This document shows, in pieces, positions 16,948 to 27,541 of a stretch of DNA of 64,000 bases. Below the pieces are notes generated by a model, which saw only the letters and a program-made list of their open reading frames with translations, was not told the origin of the DNA and made no database searches. The stretch covers positions 124,001 through 188,000 of the forward strand of contig JABSQZ010000001.1 in NCBI GenBank assembly GCA_013215505.1. Reading direction: 5' to 3'. Origin of the DNA: Oceanospirillaceae bacterium. GTDB lineage: Bacteria > Pseudomonadota > Gammaproteobacteria > Pseudomonadales > Balneatricaceae. The translations under genes and the position numbers were made by a program. The first letter of the stretch is position 1, and each line of letters opens with the position of its first letter.

Positions 16948-17829
16948 ATGCAAAAACGCGTCCACTACAACAGCTCGTATTTGCCTTATTTATTGGTTGC
17001 GCCGCAAATAATTATTACCTTAGTATTTTTTATTTGGCCCGCCATGCAGGCACTTTATCAATCCTTTTTACTCGAAGATGCCTTTGGCCTGTCCAGTGAG
17101 TTTGTCTGGTTTGATAACTTTGTAGAACTTTATGACAATCCGAGGTATTTAGACTCTTTTGTCAGAACGGCCTTTTTCTCTTTCGCAGTGGCAGGCCTGT
17201 CGATGGGAGTGGCACTGTTTTTTGCAGCTCTGGCTGATCGAGTGGTTAAAGGTGCTCAGGGCTATAGAACACTATTGATCATCCCCTATGCGGTGGCACC
17301 GGTACTGGCCGGTACCCTGTGGTTATTTTTGTTTAATCCAACCTTGGGAATTATGACCTATTTCCTGGATATGGTGGGTATTAACTGGAACCATAAACTC
17401 GATAGTTCTCAGGCGATGGGGCTAGTGATACTGGCAGCTGCCTGGAAACAAATTAGCTATAACTTCCTATTTTTTGTCGCCGCCATGCACTCTATTCCGA
17501 AATCTTTAATTGAGGCTGCGGCCATCGACGGGGCCGGGCCCGCACACCGATTCCGTACTATTATATTCCCGTTAATTTCACCGACCACATTTTTCCTGTT
17601 AGTGGTCAATATCATTTACGCTTTTTTTGATACCTTCGGCATCATCCACGCCGTGACAGCGGGCGGCCCGGGCAACTCCACTGAAATATTAGTGTACAAA
17701 GTATTCAATGATGGTTTTGTCGGGCTCGACTTAGGCGGCTCAGCAGCTCAGTCAGTGATTCTGATGTTTATCGTTATCGGTTTAACGGTTGTCCAGTTTA
17801 AATACATAGAACGCAAGGTGGAATACTAA
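16948..17829 (+). CDS. ugpA: Glycerol-3-phosphate ABC transporter permease UgpA
   Basis: A 293-residue permease with six transmembrane helices ([22 protein letters not shown] first). The cytoplasmic EAA loop that contacts the ATPase is [25 protein letters not shown]. The [23 protein letters not shown] segment is typical of UgpA. It overlaps ugpE by one base, so the two are translationally coupled. Confidence 0.95.
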   Translation: MQKRVHYNSSYLPYLLVAPQIIITLVFFIWPAMQALYQSFLLEDAFGLSSEFVWFDNFVELYDNPRYLDSFVRTAFFSFAVAGLSMGVALFFAALADRVVKGAQGYRTLLIIPYAVAPVLAGTLWLFLFNPTLGIMTYFLDMVGINWNHKLDSSQAMGLVILAAAWKQISYNFLFFVAAMHSIPKSLIEAAAIDGAGPAHRFRTIIFPLISPTTFFLLVVNIIYAFFDTFGIIHAVTAGGPGNSTEILVYKVFNDGFVGLDLGGSAAQSVILMFIVIGLTVVQFKYIERKVEY

Positions 17830-18668
17830 TGGTAGAGAATAGACCTATGACGACTTTCATCAGTCACAGCGTACTGATTATCGGCGTCGCATTAATAGTA
17901 TTCCCCATTTGGATCATGCTGGTTGCCTCCTCTCACGATGCATTGCGACTGACTGAAGTACCGCTGCCCTTACTGCCGGGCGATCAGTTTTGGGAAAACA
18001 TCAAACTGCTGTTTAGCAGCAAGACTTTCGGCGCGCCGATTCACTTGTCGCTGCTTAACAGTTTAGTCATGGCGATGATGATCAGCCTGGGAAAAATATC
18101 TATCTCAGTGATATCCGCATTCGCTATCGTCTACTTTAAATTTCGTTTTCGGATGTTCTTTTTCTGGATGATATTTGTCACTTTGATGTTACCGGTTGAA
18201 GTGCGGATACTGCCCACTTATGAAGTAGTCGCCAGTCTGGGTATGTTAGATTCCTATCTGGGACTCAGTGTACCGCTGATCGCCTCAGCCACTGCCACAT
18301 TCATGTTCCGCCAGACCTTTCTGACTATTCCCGATGAGTTAATGGAAGCCTCAAGAATTGACGGTGCCAGCCCAATGCGCTTCTTTTTTGATGTGGTCAT
18401 CCCCATGTCCAGAACTAACATAGCGGCCCTGTTTGTGATTTTATTTATCTATGGCTGGAACCAGTACCTGTGGCCGCTGTTGATCACTACAGACCCGGAC
18501 ATGTACACCGTCGTGATGAGCATCAAGCAGATGCTGGAATCTGGCGAGAGCGAACCCATGTGGCACATGATCATGCTCACAGCGCTGTTCGCTATGTTGC
18601 CACCGGTGCTAGTGGTTATATTTATGCAAAAAATATTTGTCAAAGGCCTGACCGATTCGGAGAAGTAA
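17829..18668 (+). CDS. ugpE: Glycerol-3-phosphate ABC transporter permease UgpE
   Basis: A 279-residue permease with six helices. The EAA motif reads MEASRIDGASPMRFFFDVVIPMSRTN, and NQYLWPLLITTDPDMYTVVMSIKQML matches UgpE closely. Its start overlaps the stop of ugpA and its stop is one base before ugpC. Confidence 0.95.
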   Translation: MVENRPMTTFISHSVLIIGVALIVFPIWIMLVASSHDALRLTEVPLPLLPGDQFWENIKLLFSSKTFGAPIHLSLLNSLVMAMMISLGKISISVISAFAIVYFKFRFRMFFFWMIFVTLMLPVEVRILPTYEVVASLGMLDSYLGLSVPLIASATATFMFRQTFLTIPDELMEASRIDGASPMRFFFDVVIPMSRTNIAALFVILFIYGWNQYLWPLLITTDPDMYTVVMSIKQMLESGESEPMWHMIMLTALFAMLPPVLVVIFMQKIFVKGLTDSEK

Positions 18669-18669
18669 A

Positions 18670-19728
<1,059 letters not shown>

Positions 19729-19743
19729 GCGACGGCAATTAAC

Positions 19744-20511
19744 ATGATAGTAACACCTATAACGGCCCACCGCGGCCTCTCCAGCTTAGCGCCAGAAAAT
19801 ACTTTGTCAGCCTTGCGCTTGGCCGCCGAGCACGGCGTGCAATGGGTGGAAATTGACGCGATTGCCTGTGGCGATGGCACTATCGTCATGTGGCACGACA
19901 ACAGTGTCGATCGCTGCTCCGATGGCGTCGGCGCAATGTCGCAATACAATGCCCAGAGCATTCAACAACTCGACTGTGGCTCATGGTTTTCCGAGGCGTA
20001 CCGCGGTGAAAAAATGGCCACTATTGAAGAGGCGATTCTGCTGATTGAAGAGCTTGGTTTAGGCTTAAACTTGGAATTTAAGCTCTATGAAAATAGCGTA
20101 AAAACAGTGGTTGCACCGGTATTAGCACTGTTGAATAAGCACTGGAGCAATTTTGACAAACTGATTATTTCCAGCTTTGATCAAGCGGCTCTGGAATATT
20201 GCCACGACCAGCAGCCTAGCTTGCAGCTGGCAAAGCTGTATGAAAAGATCCCCGGGAACTGGTTGCAACAGATGCAGGCGATCAATGCCGTTACTTGCCA
20301 CTGCGATTACCAACATCTGCAACAATCACAAGTACAAGCATTGCACCGCGCAGGTTATGAAGTCTACTGCTACACCCCCAACCAAAGCGTGGATGTTGAA
20401 TCGCATTGGAGCTGGGGTATCGAAGGCATTATCACTGACTATCCACAGAAGTTCCAAGATCATTTAAGTACCCCTGTGGACAGCGAGCCCCATGCCGGAA
20501 AGGGCCTGTGA
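19744..20511 (+). CDS. ugpQ: Glycerophosphodiester phosphodiesterase UgpQ
   Basis: A 255-residue cytosolic TIM-barrel enzyme that hydrolyses glycerophosphodiesters to glycerol-3-phosphate and an alcohol. The catalytic motif HRGLSSLAPENTLSAL is at the start, with EIDAIACGDGTIVMWHDNSVDR giving the second histidine and metal ligands and LNLEFKLYE the further acidic residue. It follows ugpC directly, as in E. coli, so phospholipid head-group debris is imported and split. Confidence 0.94.
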   Translation: MIVTPITAHRGLSSLAPENTLSALRLAAEHGVQWVEIDAIACGDGTIVMWHDNSVDRCSDGVGAMSQYNAQSIQQLDCGSWFSEAYRGEKMATIEEAILLIEELGLGLNLEFKLYENSVKTVVAPVLALLNKHWSNFDKLIISSFDQAALEYCHDQQPSLQLAKLYEKIPGNWLQQMQAINAVTCHCDYQHLQQSQVQALHRAGYEVYCYTPNQSVDVESHWSWGIEGIITDYPQKFQDHLSTPVDSEPHAGKGL

Positions 20512-21281
20512 AACTCAATAGCAGACAACAGCAAATACTACAGCTAATCAGCGCTGAGCAATTTGTCAGCGTTGAATTTTTAACCCAACATTTCCAGGTA
20601 GCGGCGCAGACGGTGCGCCGGGATATTACCCAGCTCTGTGATCTGGGCCTGGCCAGGCGCCATCACGGCGGTGCTGGACAACTGCCGAGTGCGGAAAACT
20701 TATCTTTTGGCAATCGGCGGATCATTAACGCTAACGCTAAACAGTTAATCGCCCTGCGGATCGCCGCACAGATCCCCGATAACGCATCCCTCGCACTGGG
20801 CATAGGCACTACCATTGAGGCTGTGGCCAAGGCCCTGCTCAACAAAAAAGGCCTGAGGATCATCACCAACAATTTAAACGTCGCCAGCATCTTCTTTCAG
20901 ACCAGTGATGCTCAAGTACTGGTCAGTGGCGGCAAACTGCGTCCTCTGGATCAAGATTTAGTCGGTGATCAAGTGGTCAGTTTTTATAATAGTTACTACA
21001 CCGATTTTGCCATTATCAGTGTCGGCGCTTTAGACCAGCAGCGTGGCTTGATGGATTTTGACATGGACAATGTCGCTATTACTCAAAGCATATTAAAAAA
21101 CTGTAGAAAAAACATTCTGGCGGCTGATGACAGTAAATGGAACAAGAAAGCCTTTGCCAGTGTTGCCACATTTACCAGCATAGATGCATTCTATACCAAC
21201 CAACTACCTGCTCCCGATATCTGTCAGAGCCTTGAAAGTAAAAAAGTCCAGATCATCGTCTGTGACCAGGAAAAACACTAA
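20508..21281 (+). CDS. DeoR-family regulator, GlpR-like
   Basis: A 257-residue repressor. The helix-turn-helix is residues 5-57 (RQQQILQLISAEQFVSVEFLTQHFQVAAQTVRRDITQL then CDLGLARRHHGGA) and a DeoR sensor domain follows with ALGIGTTIEAVAKALL and TNNLNVASIF, similar to GlpR. The start is a GTG overlapping the ugpQ stop. It most likely senses glycerol-3-phosphate or a related sugar phosphate and binds the two dyads before ugpB; both points are inference from family and context. Confidence 0.87.
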   Translation: MKLNSRQQQILQLISAEQFVSVEFLTQHFQVAAQTVRRDITQLCDLGLARRHHGGAGQLPSAENLSFGNRRIINANAKQLIALRIAAQIPDNASLALGIGTTIEAVAKALLNKKGLRIITNNLNVASIFFQTSDAQVLVSGGKLRPLDQDLVGDQVVSFYNSYYTDFAIISVGALDQQRGLMDFDMDNVAITQSILKNCRKNILAADDSKWNKKAFASVATFTSIDAFYTNQLPAPDICQSLESKKVQIIVCDQEKH

Positions 21282-22067
21282 ATGTCCCAACCCACTGCCC
21301 TACCAAAAAAAATAGATCAGATAAAATTTGTACTCAGCGATGTCGATGACACTCTGACCAGTAACGGCCAGTTGCGTCCAGAGACTTATCAGGCAATGCA
21401 CCGCCTGGTCGCTGCCGGAATCATCTTCATTCCGATCACTGGCGGCTGTGCTGGCTGGTGCGACTCATTTTCCAGGCTCTGGCCCGCCGCTGCGGTCATC
21501 GGTGAAAATGGTGGTTTCTATTTAAAGCGCCAGGAAAACAATCACATTGACTACCATTTTTGGCAGAGTGAGGCCGAGCGTCAGCGCAACAGCCAAAAAC
21601 TACTGCAGATAGCCGAAGAGGCCATTGCTCAGGTCCCTGAAGTACGCCTGGCAAAAGATCAGTGTTATCGACTAGTGGATGTCGCTATAGATTACAATCA
21701 GGATATATCTGGCATTGACAAGCAACAATTGGCGAAGATATTGGCGGTTTTTCACCGCCACGGCGTCAATGCCAAGGCCAGCTCTATTCACGTCAATGCC
21801 TGGATTGGCGATTACAATAAAAAAGCCATGGCCTGCCGGCTATTGGCCGATGAGTTCCAGTTATCAGCAGAACAAATGCAGCAGCAAGTATTGTTTATCG
21901 GCGATTCGTTAAACGATGAGACTATGTTTGAGTTTTTCCCCAACAGTGTCGGTGTTGCCAACATTGAGCAGCAGCTAACGCAGCTGCAGGCAAAACCTAA
22001 ATGGATAACGCAGGCGAGCTATGGCCAGGGCTTTGAACAGATGGTAGATGCGGTACTGAGAGCATAA
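21282..22067 (+). CDS. HAD-IIB sugar or glycerol phosphatase-like hydrolase
   Basis: A 261-residue cytosolic HAD-superfamily hydrolase with the catalytic DVDDTLTSNG (nucleophile and acid Asp), motif II Thr in IFIPITGG, the IIB cap domain in the middle (residues about 90-190), and motif IV GDSLNDETMFEF. The Cof/mannosyl-3-phosphoglycerate phosphatase group is closest by eye. It is the last gene of the ugp operon, directly after the regulator. A role in dephosphorylating imported glycerol-3-phosphate or a sugar phosphate is possible but not shown by the sequence. Confidence 0.8.
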   Translation: MSQPTALPKKIDQIKFVLSDVDDTLTSNGQLRPETYQAMHRLVAAGIIFIPITGGCAGWCDSFSRLWPAAAVIGENGGFYLKRQENNHIDYHFWQSEAERQRNSQKLLQIAEEAIAQVPEVRLAKDQCYRLVDVAIDYNQDISGIDKQQLAKILAVFHRHGVNAKASSIHVNAWIGDYNKKAMACRLLADEFQLSAEQMQQQVLFIGDSLNDETMFEFFPNSVGVANIEQQLTQLQAKPKWITQASYGQGFEQMVDAVLRA

Positions 22068-22099
22068 TATTGCTCTCAGATGCAGCCAGCACTTAGCTG

Positions 22100-22585
22100 T
22101 CAATCGTATTTGTCTTCTAACAGTGAATCCAGCGGGTAACCGCGAAATGACTTATCCGTGCTCAGCACTATATGACTACTCAAATTTACCATCCCCGGGA
22201 TGATATCTAACAGCTGATCTACGATCTGATTGAAGCGGATCATATCAGCCGCCGCCACCCGCAAGAACATATCAAAGCCGCCGGAAACAGTATAACACTC
22301 GACTAACTCGGGGATGGCTTTGGCGCAGCTCAAGAAGCTCTGAAAGCCATCGGTACTTTGATCTTGTAATTTGACGGTAATAATTGCCATGACACTGCGA
22401 CAGGCTTTATCTAAGTTAACAACGCCAATGTAGGGACCTATTAATCCCGCTTGCTCTAATTTTTTTACCCGGTTCAAACAAGAACTCGGAGACAGATTTA
22501 TTTTTTGTGCCAACTCCTGATTGGTTATCCGGGCATCGCTCTGTAGCAACGAAAGAATATTTCGATTAATTTTGTCTAAACGCAT
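22100..22585 (-). CDS. Lrp/AsnC family transcriptional regulator
   Basis: A 161-residue regulator with an N-terminal helix-turn-helix (RLDKINRNILSLLQSDARITNQELAQKINLSPSSCLNRVKKLEQAGLI) and a C-terminal RAM ligand-binding domain (VMAIITVKLQDQ; PELVECYTVSGGFDMFLRVAAADM). It is divergent from astA with 279 bases between. Lrp-type regulators commonly control the amino-acid catabolic gene beside them, so an arginine- or amino-acid-responsive control of astA is likely. Confidence 0.92.
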   Translation of the reverse strand: MRLDKINRNILSLLQSDARITNQELAQKINLSPSSCLNRVKKLEQAGLIGPYIGVVNLDKACRSVMAIITVKLQDQSTDGFQSFLSCAKAIPELVECYTVSGGFDMFLRVAAADMIRFNQIVDQLLDIIPGMVNLSSHIVLSTDKSFRGYPLDSLLEDKYD

Positions 22586-22864
22586 TTAACTCACCCATAA
22601 GTCTAACCTGAATAATATTTGCATATATTAATCTTTGCGTCCCAACTGTCAAGCCCGTACTTAAAGGGTTAGCCTAAAATAGACGGATTATCAAGCTGCT
22701 ATGCAAATCAATTTCAAACAGAATTATATTCGGCATAAAGAATTTTAATGCTATTTAATTTAAATTCAAAGGCAATTTAAACAACTCATTTTGCCAGATT
22801 TTCTTTAAACTGTATGGATACTATATAAAGCTGCAAGCGAAATTGCACTGCTGGAGAGCCATTA

Positions 22865-23926
22865 ATGTTGTTCATTCGTCCTAGTAAACTTAACGATATA
22901 GATGCGCTGTTAGCCATCTCCAATAACGTCGGAGATGGCATGACTTCTATGCCTAAATGCGCCAAGAGCTGGGAGCTTAAACTTCAATCGTCAGAGCGGG
23001 CATTTAGCCGCCAAAACGGCCCTCAACAATGCTGTTATTTTATGGTATTGGAAGACAGCGAAACCGGCACCATCGCTGGTACTACGGCTATTTATAACGG
23101 CATAGGTACAACTCAGCCTTTTTATTCCTATCAGCGCTCAACCATCACAAACAAAAGTATCACTTTAAATACCAGCAAACAAAACGAAACTTTGACTTTA
23201 GTGGAACATTTTAAAGGTGCCACTGAAGTCGGGTCTCTGTTCTTGCTGCCACAATACCGCAAACCGGGTGTCGGTCAAATGCTGGCGCGCGCACGCTATT
23301 TGTTAATGGCGGATGCCTCCGAGCGATTCTCAGAGCGAGTCATGGCCGAGCTGCGAGGTTGGTTTAATGAAGCCGGTGACTCACCACTGTGGCAGGCATT
23401 GGGCAGTAAGTTTTTTGATATGCCTTTTCAAAGCGCTGTCACCATCGCCGCCACTGAGGGCCCTGCCTTCATCACTGAATTAATGCCCAAGCACCCTATT
23501 TACGTAGACTTGCTACCGCAGGCGGCCAGGGAAGTACTGAGCAAACCCAACGACTCCTCTGCCCCGGCGCTGCGGATGCTGGAAAAAGAAGGTTTCAAAC
23601 ACAGTGGCCTGATTGATCTGTTTGACGGCGGCCCATCAGTCGATATAAAGCTCAGCGACATCAAAACCATTAAAGACAGCCGCATCAGCCAATTTGCCAG
23701 TACCGATAAATTAAATACCGGTGATCAGGACTTTTATATCACTAACACTGCACTGCAAGATTTCTGTATGACCATGGCTAAAGGGCGGATCTCTGACAAC
23801 GGCACTTTGCTGCTAGCTCAAGAGACCATAGACTTGTTAAAGCTGACACAGCACAGCAGTTCAGTGCGTTTTGTCACTGTTATGCACTCTAAAAAGTCCA
23901 GCAGCTTAGACTCTCGGGCGGCTTGA
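22865..23926 (+). CDS. astA: Arginine N-succinyltransferase AstA
   Basis: A 353-residue GNAT-fold enzyme that transfers succinyl from succinyl-CoA to arginine, the first step of the AST pathway of arginine breakdown. The start MLFIRPSKLNDIDALLAISNNVGDGMTSMP matches the family; EVGSLFLLPQYRKPGVGQMLARARYLLMA is the CoA-binding part and VMAELRGWFNEAGDSPLWQALGSKFF the active-site region. Length is as usual (about 340-350). No other ast genes adjoin it, so the rest of the pathway must be elsewhere. Confidence 0.93.
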   Translation: MLFIRPSKLNDIDALLAISNNVGDGMTSMPKCAKSWELKLQSSERAFSRQNGPQQCCYFMVLEDSETGTIAGTTAIYNGIGTTQPFYSYQRSTITNKSITLNTSKQNETLTLVEHFKGATEVGSLFLLPQYRKPGVGQMLARARYLLMADASERFSERVMAELRGWFNEAGDSPLWQALGSKFFDMPFQSAVTIAATEGPAFITELMPKHPIYVDLLPQAAREVLSKPNDSSAPALRMLEKEGFKHSGLIDLFDGGPSVDIKLSDIKTIKDSRISQFASTDKLNTGDQDFYITNTALQDFCMTMAKGRISDNGTLLLAQETIDLLKLTQHSSSVRFVTVMHSKKSSSLDSRAA

Positions 23927-24046
23927 TCTGAGTGCACAAACACTAGGCTCTGGGTAATTTTTCTCAGCACAGCAAATAAATCTGCAGTTCAGACTTCTAA
24001 GCGGTCTAATACTGCAACATAAACACTGGGCTCAGTGGTAGGTACA

Positions 24047-24084
24047 AAAAAGGGTGTATTTCTCAACAGAAACACACCCTTTTT
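24047..24084. terminator. Bidirectional rho-independent terminator
   Basis: A long stem (24047-24063 with 24068-24084) with a single A-C mismatch and loop CAAC, flanked by A-run on one side and T-run on the other. It stands between the convergent astA and kdsB genes and can stop transcripts from both sides. Confidence 0.9.
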
Positions 24085-24233
24085 ATTGTTCGTCAATCCG
24101 CTAATAACATAACCCATGCTATTGCATGCGATATTTTCAGCGCCAATCGACGATTGAACTGGTCCTGTAACCACCACCTGGACAGCGCAATACTAATCCA
24201 AGATCAGCAGTGACACGCACAATTGCATTCGCC

Positions 24234-25001
24234 TTAGTGCAGTTTAGCCATATTAGCCAGCAGACGCTCTAAGTCTTCTGGTGTATCAATACCCGCTGGC
24301 GGTGTTTCCAGCGCTGTGGCAACATGGATGCGCTCTCCGTACCACATCGCTCGCAACTGCTCCAGACACTCGGTCTGCTCTACTGCAGCCGGACTCCAGT
24401 TAACATATTTATTTAACAGTGCGGCTCGATAGGCATAAATACCAATATGCCGCTGCCAAGCAAAGCCCTGAGGCATTTGAGCTGGCTGCTGTTGGTTGAA
24501 GGCCTCCCGCGGCCAGGGAACTGGGGCGCGACTAAAATATAACGCCAAACCATTTATATCGGTCAGTACTTTGACAGTATTAGGGTTCAGCAGCACATTT
24601 AAGTCGCTGATTGGCTCACTTAAAGTGGCAATGCTGGCCAGCGCCTGGGCACTTAAGTTTTCTGCGACTTGATTGATAATTGAAGCGGGAATCATCGGCT
24701 CATCCCCCTGCACATTAACCACCAACTCATCATCCCCCAGGCCCAGCTGTGCGACCACTTCCTGTAACCTGTCTGTGCCGGTCGGGTGATCGGCACGGGT
24801 CATACACACTTGCGCACCAAAGTTTTTCGCCGCTGTGGCAATACGCGGATCATCAGTGGCGATCACGACTCTTTTAGCGGCGCTGCTGATCGAGCGCTCG
24901 TAGACGTGCTGAATCATAGGCTTGCCGGCAATATCCGCCAGCGGCTTGCCGGGGAAGCGAGTTGAGGCGTAGCGTGCCGGTATGACAATGGTGAAATCCA
25001 T
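24234..25001 (-). CDS. kdsB: 3-Deoxy-manno-octulosonate cytidylyltransferase KdsB
   Basis: A 255-residue cytosolic enzyme activating KDO with CTP for lipopolysaccharide core synthesis. Signature sequences are [35 protein letters not shown] at the nucleotide site, [27 protein letters not shown], and [13 protein letters not shown] and [12 protein letters not shown]. The ATG at 25001 overlaps the stop of the Trm112-type gene. It is the last gene of the comEC-to-kdsB run. Confidence 0.96.
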   Translation of the reverse strand: MDFTIVIPARYASTRFPGKPLADIAGKPMIQHVYERSISSAAKRVVIATDDPRIATAAKNFGAQVCMTRADHPTGTDRLQEVVAQLGLGDDELVVNVQGDEPMIPASIINQVAENLSAQALASIATLSEPISDLNVLLNPNTVKVLTDINGLALYFSRAPVPWPREAFNQQQPAQMPQGFAWQRHIGIYAYRAALLNKYVNWSPAAVEQTECLEQLRAMWYGERIHVATALETPPAGIDTPEDLERLLANMAKLH

Positions 25002-25189
25002 TACTTTTTTAATCTCTCATCGGTGCTTAAAGTGCGGGCCTCTGTCTCTAACATAACCGGAATGCCATCTTTGATCGGATAGGCTAAGCCACTGCTGCGA
25101 CAGATCAGCTCATTTTTCTCCCGGTCCCATTCCACAGGTGCTTTGGATACCGGACAAACCAATATATCAAGTAACTTTTTGTCCATCAT
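25001..25189 (-). CDS. Trm112-family small protein (YcaR-like)
   Basis: A 62-residue protein of the Trm112/YcaR family ([45 protein letters not shown]). One cysteine of the usual zinc-type CxxC is replaced (CPVSK), as in many gammaproteobacterial members. It sits between lpxK and kdsB, its standard place. Confidence 0.93.
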   Translation of the reverse strand: MMDKKLLDILVCPVSKAPVEWDREKNELICRSSGLAYPIKDGIPVMLETEARTLSTDERLKK

Positions 25190-25240
25190 CTCTCTCTCTT
25201 TTAGTTGTTTGCAAACTGAGCAGCAGATAATTAGCTCAGT

Positions 25241-26257
25241 TTAATTGTTTGCTTTAGCCGCTCGCACAGTCTCTAACTGCCGGCACAGCTTATCGATAAA
25301 TATTGACTCTAACTGCGCAGTGATGCGCAGATAATAACAATTTTCGGCGGCGAATTGACGGCATTTTACCGCATCTTTTTCAGTCATACAGACAATATCG
25401 GCAGGCTCGAAATTAATATCTGCCGGGCTGTATTGGTAGTGATCCGCAAAGCTATGCTCGATGACCTGTAACTTCAGCTGCTGCAAAGTGTCAAAGAATC
25501 GCTGTGGGTTGCCAATCCCGGCGATAGCATGAATTTTGCCATGATGGTCATCAGCTGTGAGCATGGCGGCAAACCTATCTAAGCTAAAATATTGATTGTC
25601 TTTGACTCTATACCAGCCACAAGGGGCTATTTGCATCTGATGACTGTTATTAAAACTAAATTCGCCAGTGCCATTTAACAGTACATAATCAACGCATTCT
25701 AAGCGACTTTGGGACTCTCTTAAGGGCCCCACTGGCAGACAGTGACCATTACCTAAGCCGCGGCTGGCATCGATAACCGCAATTTCAATATCACGACCCA
25801 TTTGATAATGTTGCAAGCCATCGTCAGATAAAATCAGATCACATTCATTGTTGGCCAGTAAATACTGGCAGGCTCGCACTCTATTCGGGTCTATGACTAA
25901 ATTCACCCCAGTGCGCTGCACTATCATTAGCGGTTCATCCGGAGCCTCTGCTGCAGTATCTGAGGCTTTTACCTGATAGGGAAAATCCGCTCGGTGCGCG
26001 CCGTATCCGCGACTGACTACACCTAACTTATAGCCTCTATTCTGTAATATTTGTATCAGCTCTATCGTCAACGGACTCTTACCTGTTCCGCCCACCGAAA
26101 TATTACCAACAATCAGTAGCGGACAGGGAGCTTGCCACTGCTTTTTCTGATGTCTGAGTTTATTGTAGCTGGCAATAGTGACAAACAGCCACTCCAGTGG
26201 CAATAACAGCAAATTCCAGCTCGCTCTGCGGTTGTACCAGCTACGCTGCAGCCCCAT
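25241..26257 (-). CDS. lpxK: Tetraacyldisaccharide 4'-kinase LpxK
   Basis: A 338-residue inner-membrane-associated kinase that phosphorylates the 4' position of the lipid A precursor. The Walker A motif is GNISVGGTGKSPLTIEL, typical for LpxK; further markers are SRGYGAH, DEPLMIVQRTGV, LILSDDGLQHYQMGRDIEIAVID and GNGHCLPVGPLRES. An N-terminal hydrophobic segment (LLLLPLEWLFVTIASY) anchors it. It lies 2 bases after exbD. Confidence 0.96.
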   Translation of the reverse strand: MGLQRSWYNRRASWNLLLLPLEWLFVTIASYNKLRHQKKQWQAPCPLLIVGNISVGGTGKSPLTIELIQILQNRGYKLGVVSRGYGAHRADFPYQVKASDTAAEAPDEPLMIVQRTGVNLVIDPNRVRACQYLLANNECDLILSDDGLQHYQMGRDIEIAVIDASRGLGNGHCLPVGPLRESQSRLECVDYVLLNGTGEFSFNNSHQMQIAPCGWYRVKDNQYFSLDRFAAMLTADDHHGKIHAIAGIGNPQRFFDTLQQLKLQVIEHSFADHYQYSPADINFEPADIVCMTEKDAVKCRQFAAENCYYLRITAQLESIFIDKLCRQLETVRAAKANN

Positions 26258-26259
26258 CG

Positions 26260-26703
26260 CTATTGCGTCTCGTTGGTCAAGGTAGTGATCTGTAATTTAC
26301 TAAAACCCAACTGTCCGGCAATATCCATAGTGGATACCACAAATTGATGAGCAGTAGCTGCATCGGCGGTTATGGTTAAACTGGGGTTAATGTCTGTCTT
26401 TGCTGCGCGCAGCATGCTCTGCAACTGTGTTTGCAGCGCCGCCCTGATCGTCGACAAATCATTATTGCCCAAAGTAATATTCGCCACTTTGAAGATTCCA
26501 TTGGCATCAATCAGCACTTCCAGGTTGTAATCATTGGCCGATATTTGTTCGCTGGGACTTGCTTCAGGCAAGTTAATTCCCAGTCTGGATTCTTTGGTAA
26601 AAGTGGTCGATACCATAAAAAATATCAGTAGCAGGAACACCACATCGATCAATGGGGTCATGTTGACATCAATATCTTGACGCACCCGGCGCTTAAACTT
26701 CAT
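26260..26703 (-). CDS. ExbD/TolR family energy-transducing protein
   Basis: A 147-residue protein with one N-terminal transmembrane helix (residues about 15-36) carrying the essential aspartate in the MTPLIDVVFLLLIFFMV motif, followed by a periplasmic domain. With the ExbB/TolQ-like partner upstream it forms a proton-driven motor. This copy in the comEC-lpxK cluster is the conserved ExbB2/ExbD2 type, whose client protein is not known. Confidence 0.92.
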   Translation of the reverse strand: MKFKRRVRQDIDVNMTPLIDVVFLLLIFFMVSTTFTKESRLGINLPEASPSEQISANDYNLEVLIDANGIFKVANITLGNNDLSTIRAALQTQLQSMLRAAKTDINPSLTITADAATAHQFVVSTMDIAGQLGFSKLQITTLTNETQ

Positions 26704-26736
26704 CTTTCAAAACCCATTGGCAGATTCACTAATGGC

Positions 26737-27351
26737 TTAATCAACATCCGCTTCACCGTGAATACTGTCGACTAATTTTACCGCTTGCTGTTCCATCTCC
26801 AGTACCAGTGAATCCACCTTACGGTGAAAATAGCGGTGAAATATTAAAGTGGGGATAGCCACAAAGAGTCCGGCGGCCGTGGTAATGAGGGCCTCAGAAA
26901 TACCGCCTGCCAATACCGCTGCATTGCCGCTACCCTCCAGCATAATTGCGGTAAACACTTTTATCATACCTATTACTGTGCCCAACAAACCCAGCAGTGG
27001 GGTGATCGCAGCAATAGTACCGAGTGCGGTTAGATAGCGCTCTAATTCATGAACGACAGTCGCCGCCGCCTCTTCAATGCTCTCCTGCATCCGCTCGCGC
27101 GACAGGCTAGCACTGTTCAGTCCGGCGATGATGATAGCACCTAGCGGACTGGAATTTTTTATATCCGACATGCGCTCATTGGTCATTTGATCGCTTTTTA
27201 TCCACAGCCAAACGCTGGACATGAGTTCACTGGGAGAAACCTTGGATGCCCTTAAGGTCACCGCTCTCTCCAGACTAATTGCCAGAGATAAAACTGAGCA
27301 AATAATGATAGGCAGCATTAGCCAGCCCCCGGAAAATAACACTTCTAACAC
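26737..27351 (-). CDS. ExbB/TolQ family proton channel protein
   Basis: A 204-residue inner-membrane protein with three transmembrane helices: an N-terminal one (GGWLMLPIIICSVLSLAISLERA) and a pair in the second half (LGTIAAITPLLGLLGTVIGMIKVF and GGISEALITTAAGLFVAIPTLIFH) containing the conserved threonine. It precedes exbD by 33 bases. A gene-free 190 bases separate it from comEC. Confidence 0.93.
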   Translation of the reverse strand: MLEVLFSGGWLMLPIIICSVLSLAISLERAVTLRASKVSPSELMSSVWLWIKSDQMTNERMSDIKNSSPLGAIIIAGLNSASLSRERMQESIEEAAATVVHELERYLTALGTIAAITPLLGLLGTVIGMIKVFTAIMLEGSGNAAVLAGGISEALITTAAGLFVAIPTLIFHRYFHRKVDSLVLEMEQQAVKLVDSIHGEADVD

Positions 27352-27541
27352 TTAACATCCCCTAATCACTATTAGCTGAACTGCCGCAGGCATTGACTCA
27401 AGTACAAATTGATAAATTGTCGCCAGTATAAAGGCTTTAGCTGAATTTGGCTTGTTTAATATCTGTTTTACATACTGACAATGATTTTTACCCGCGAAGC
27501 TGCAAACAGCTCCGCTATTTTCCCTGCAGACGCTGCAGTGC

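Noticed and set aside
24234-27351. Missing msbA between exbD and lpxK as a deletion
   Set aside because: In Pseudomonas-like genomes msbA is not in this cluster, so its absence is ordinary.
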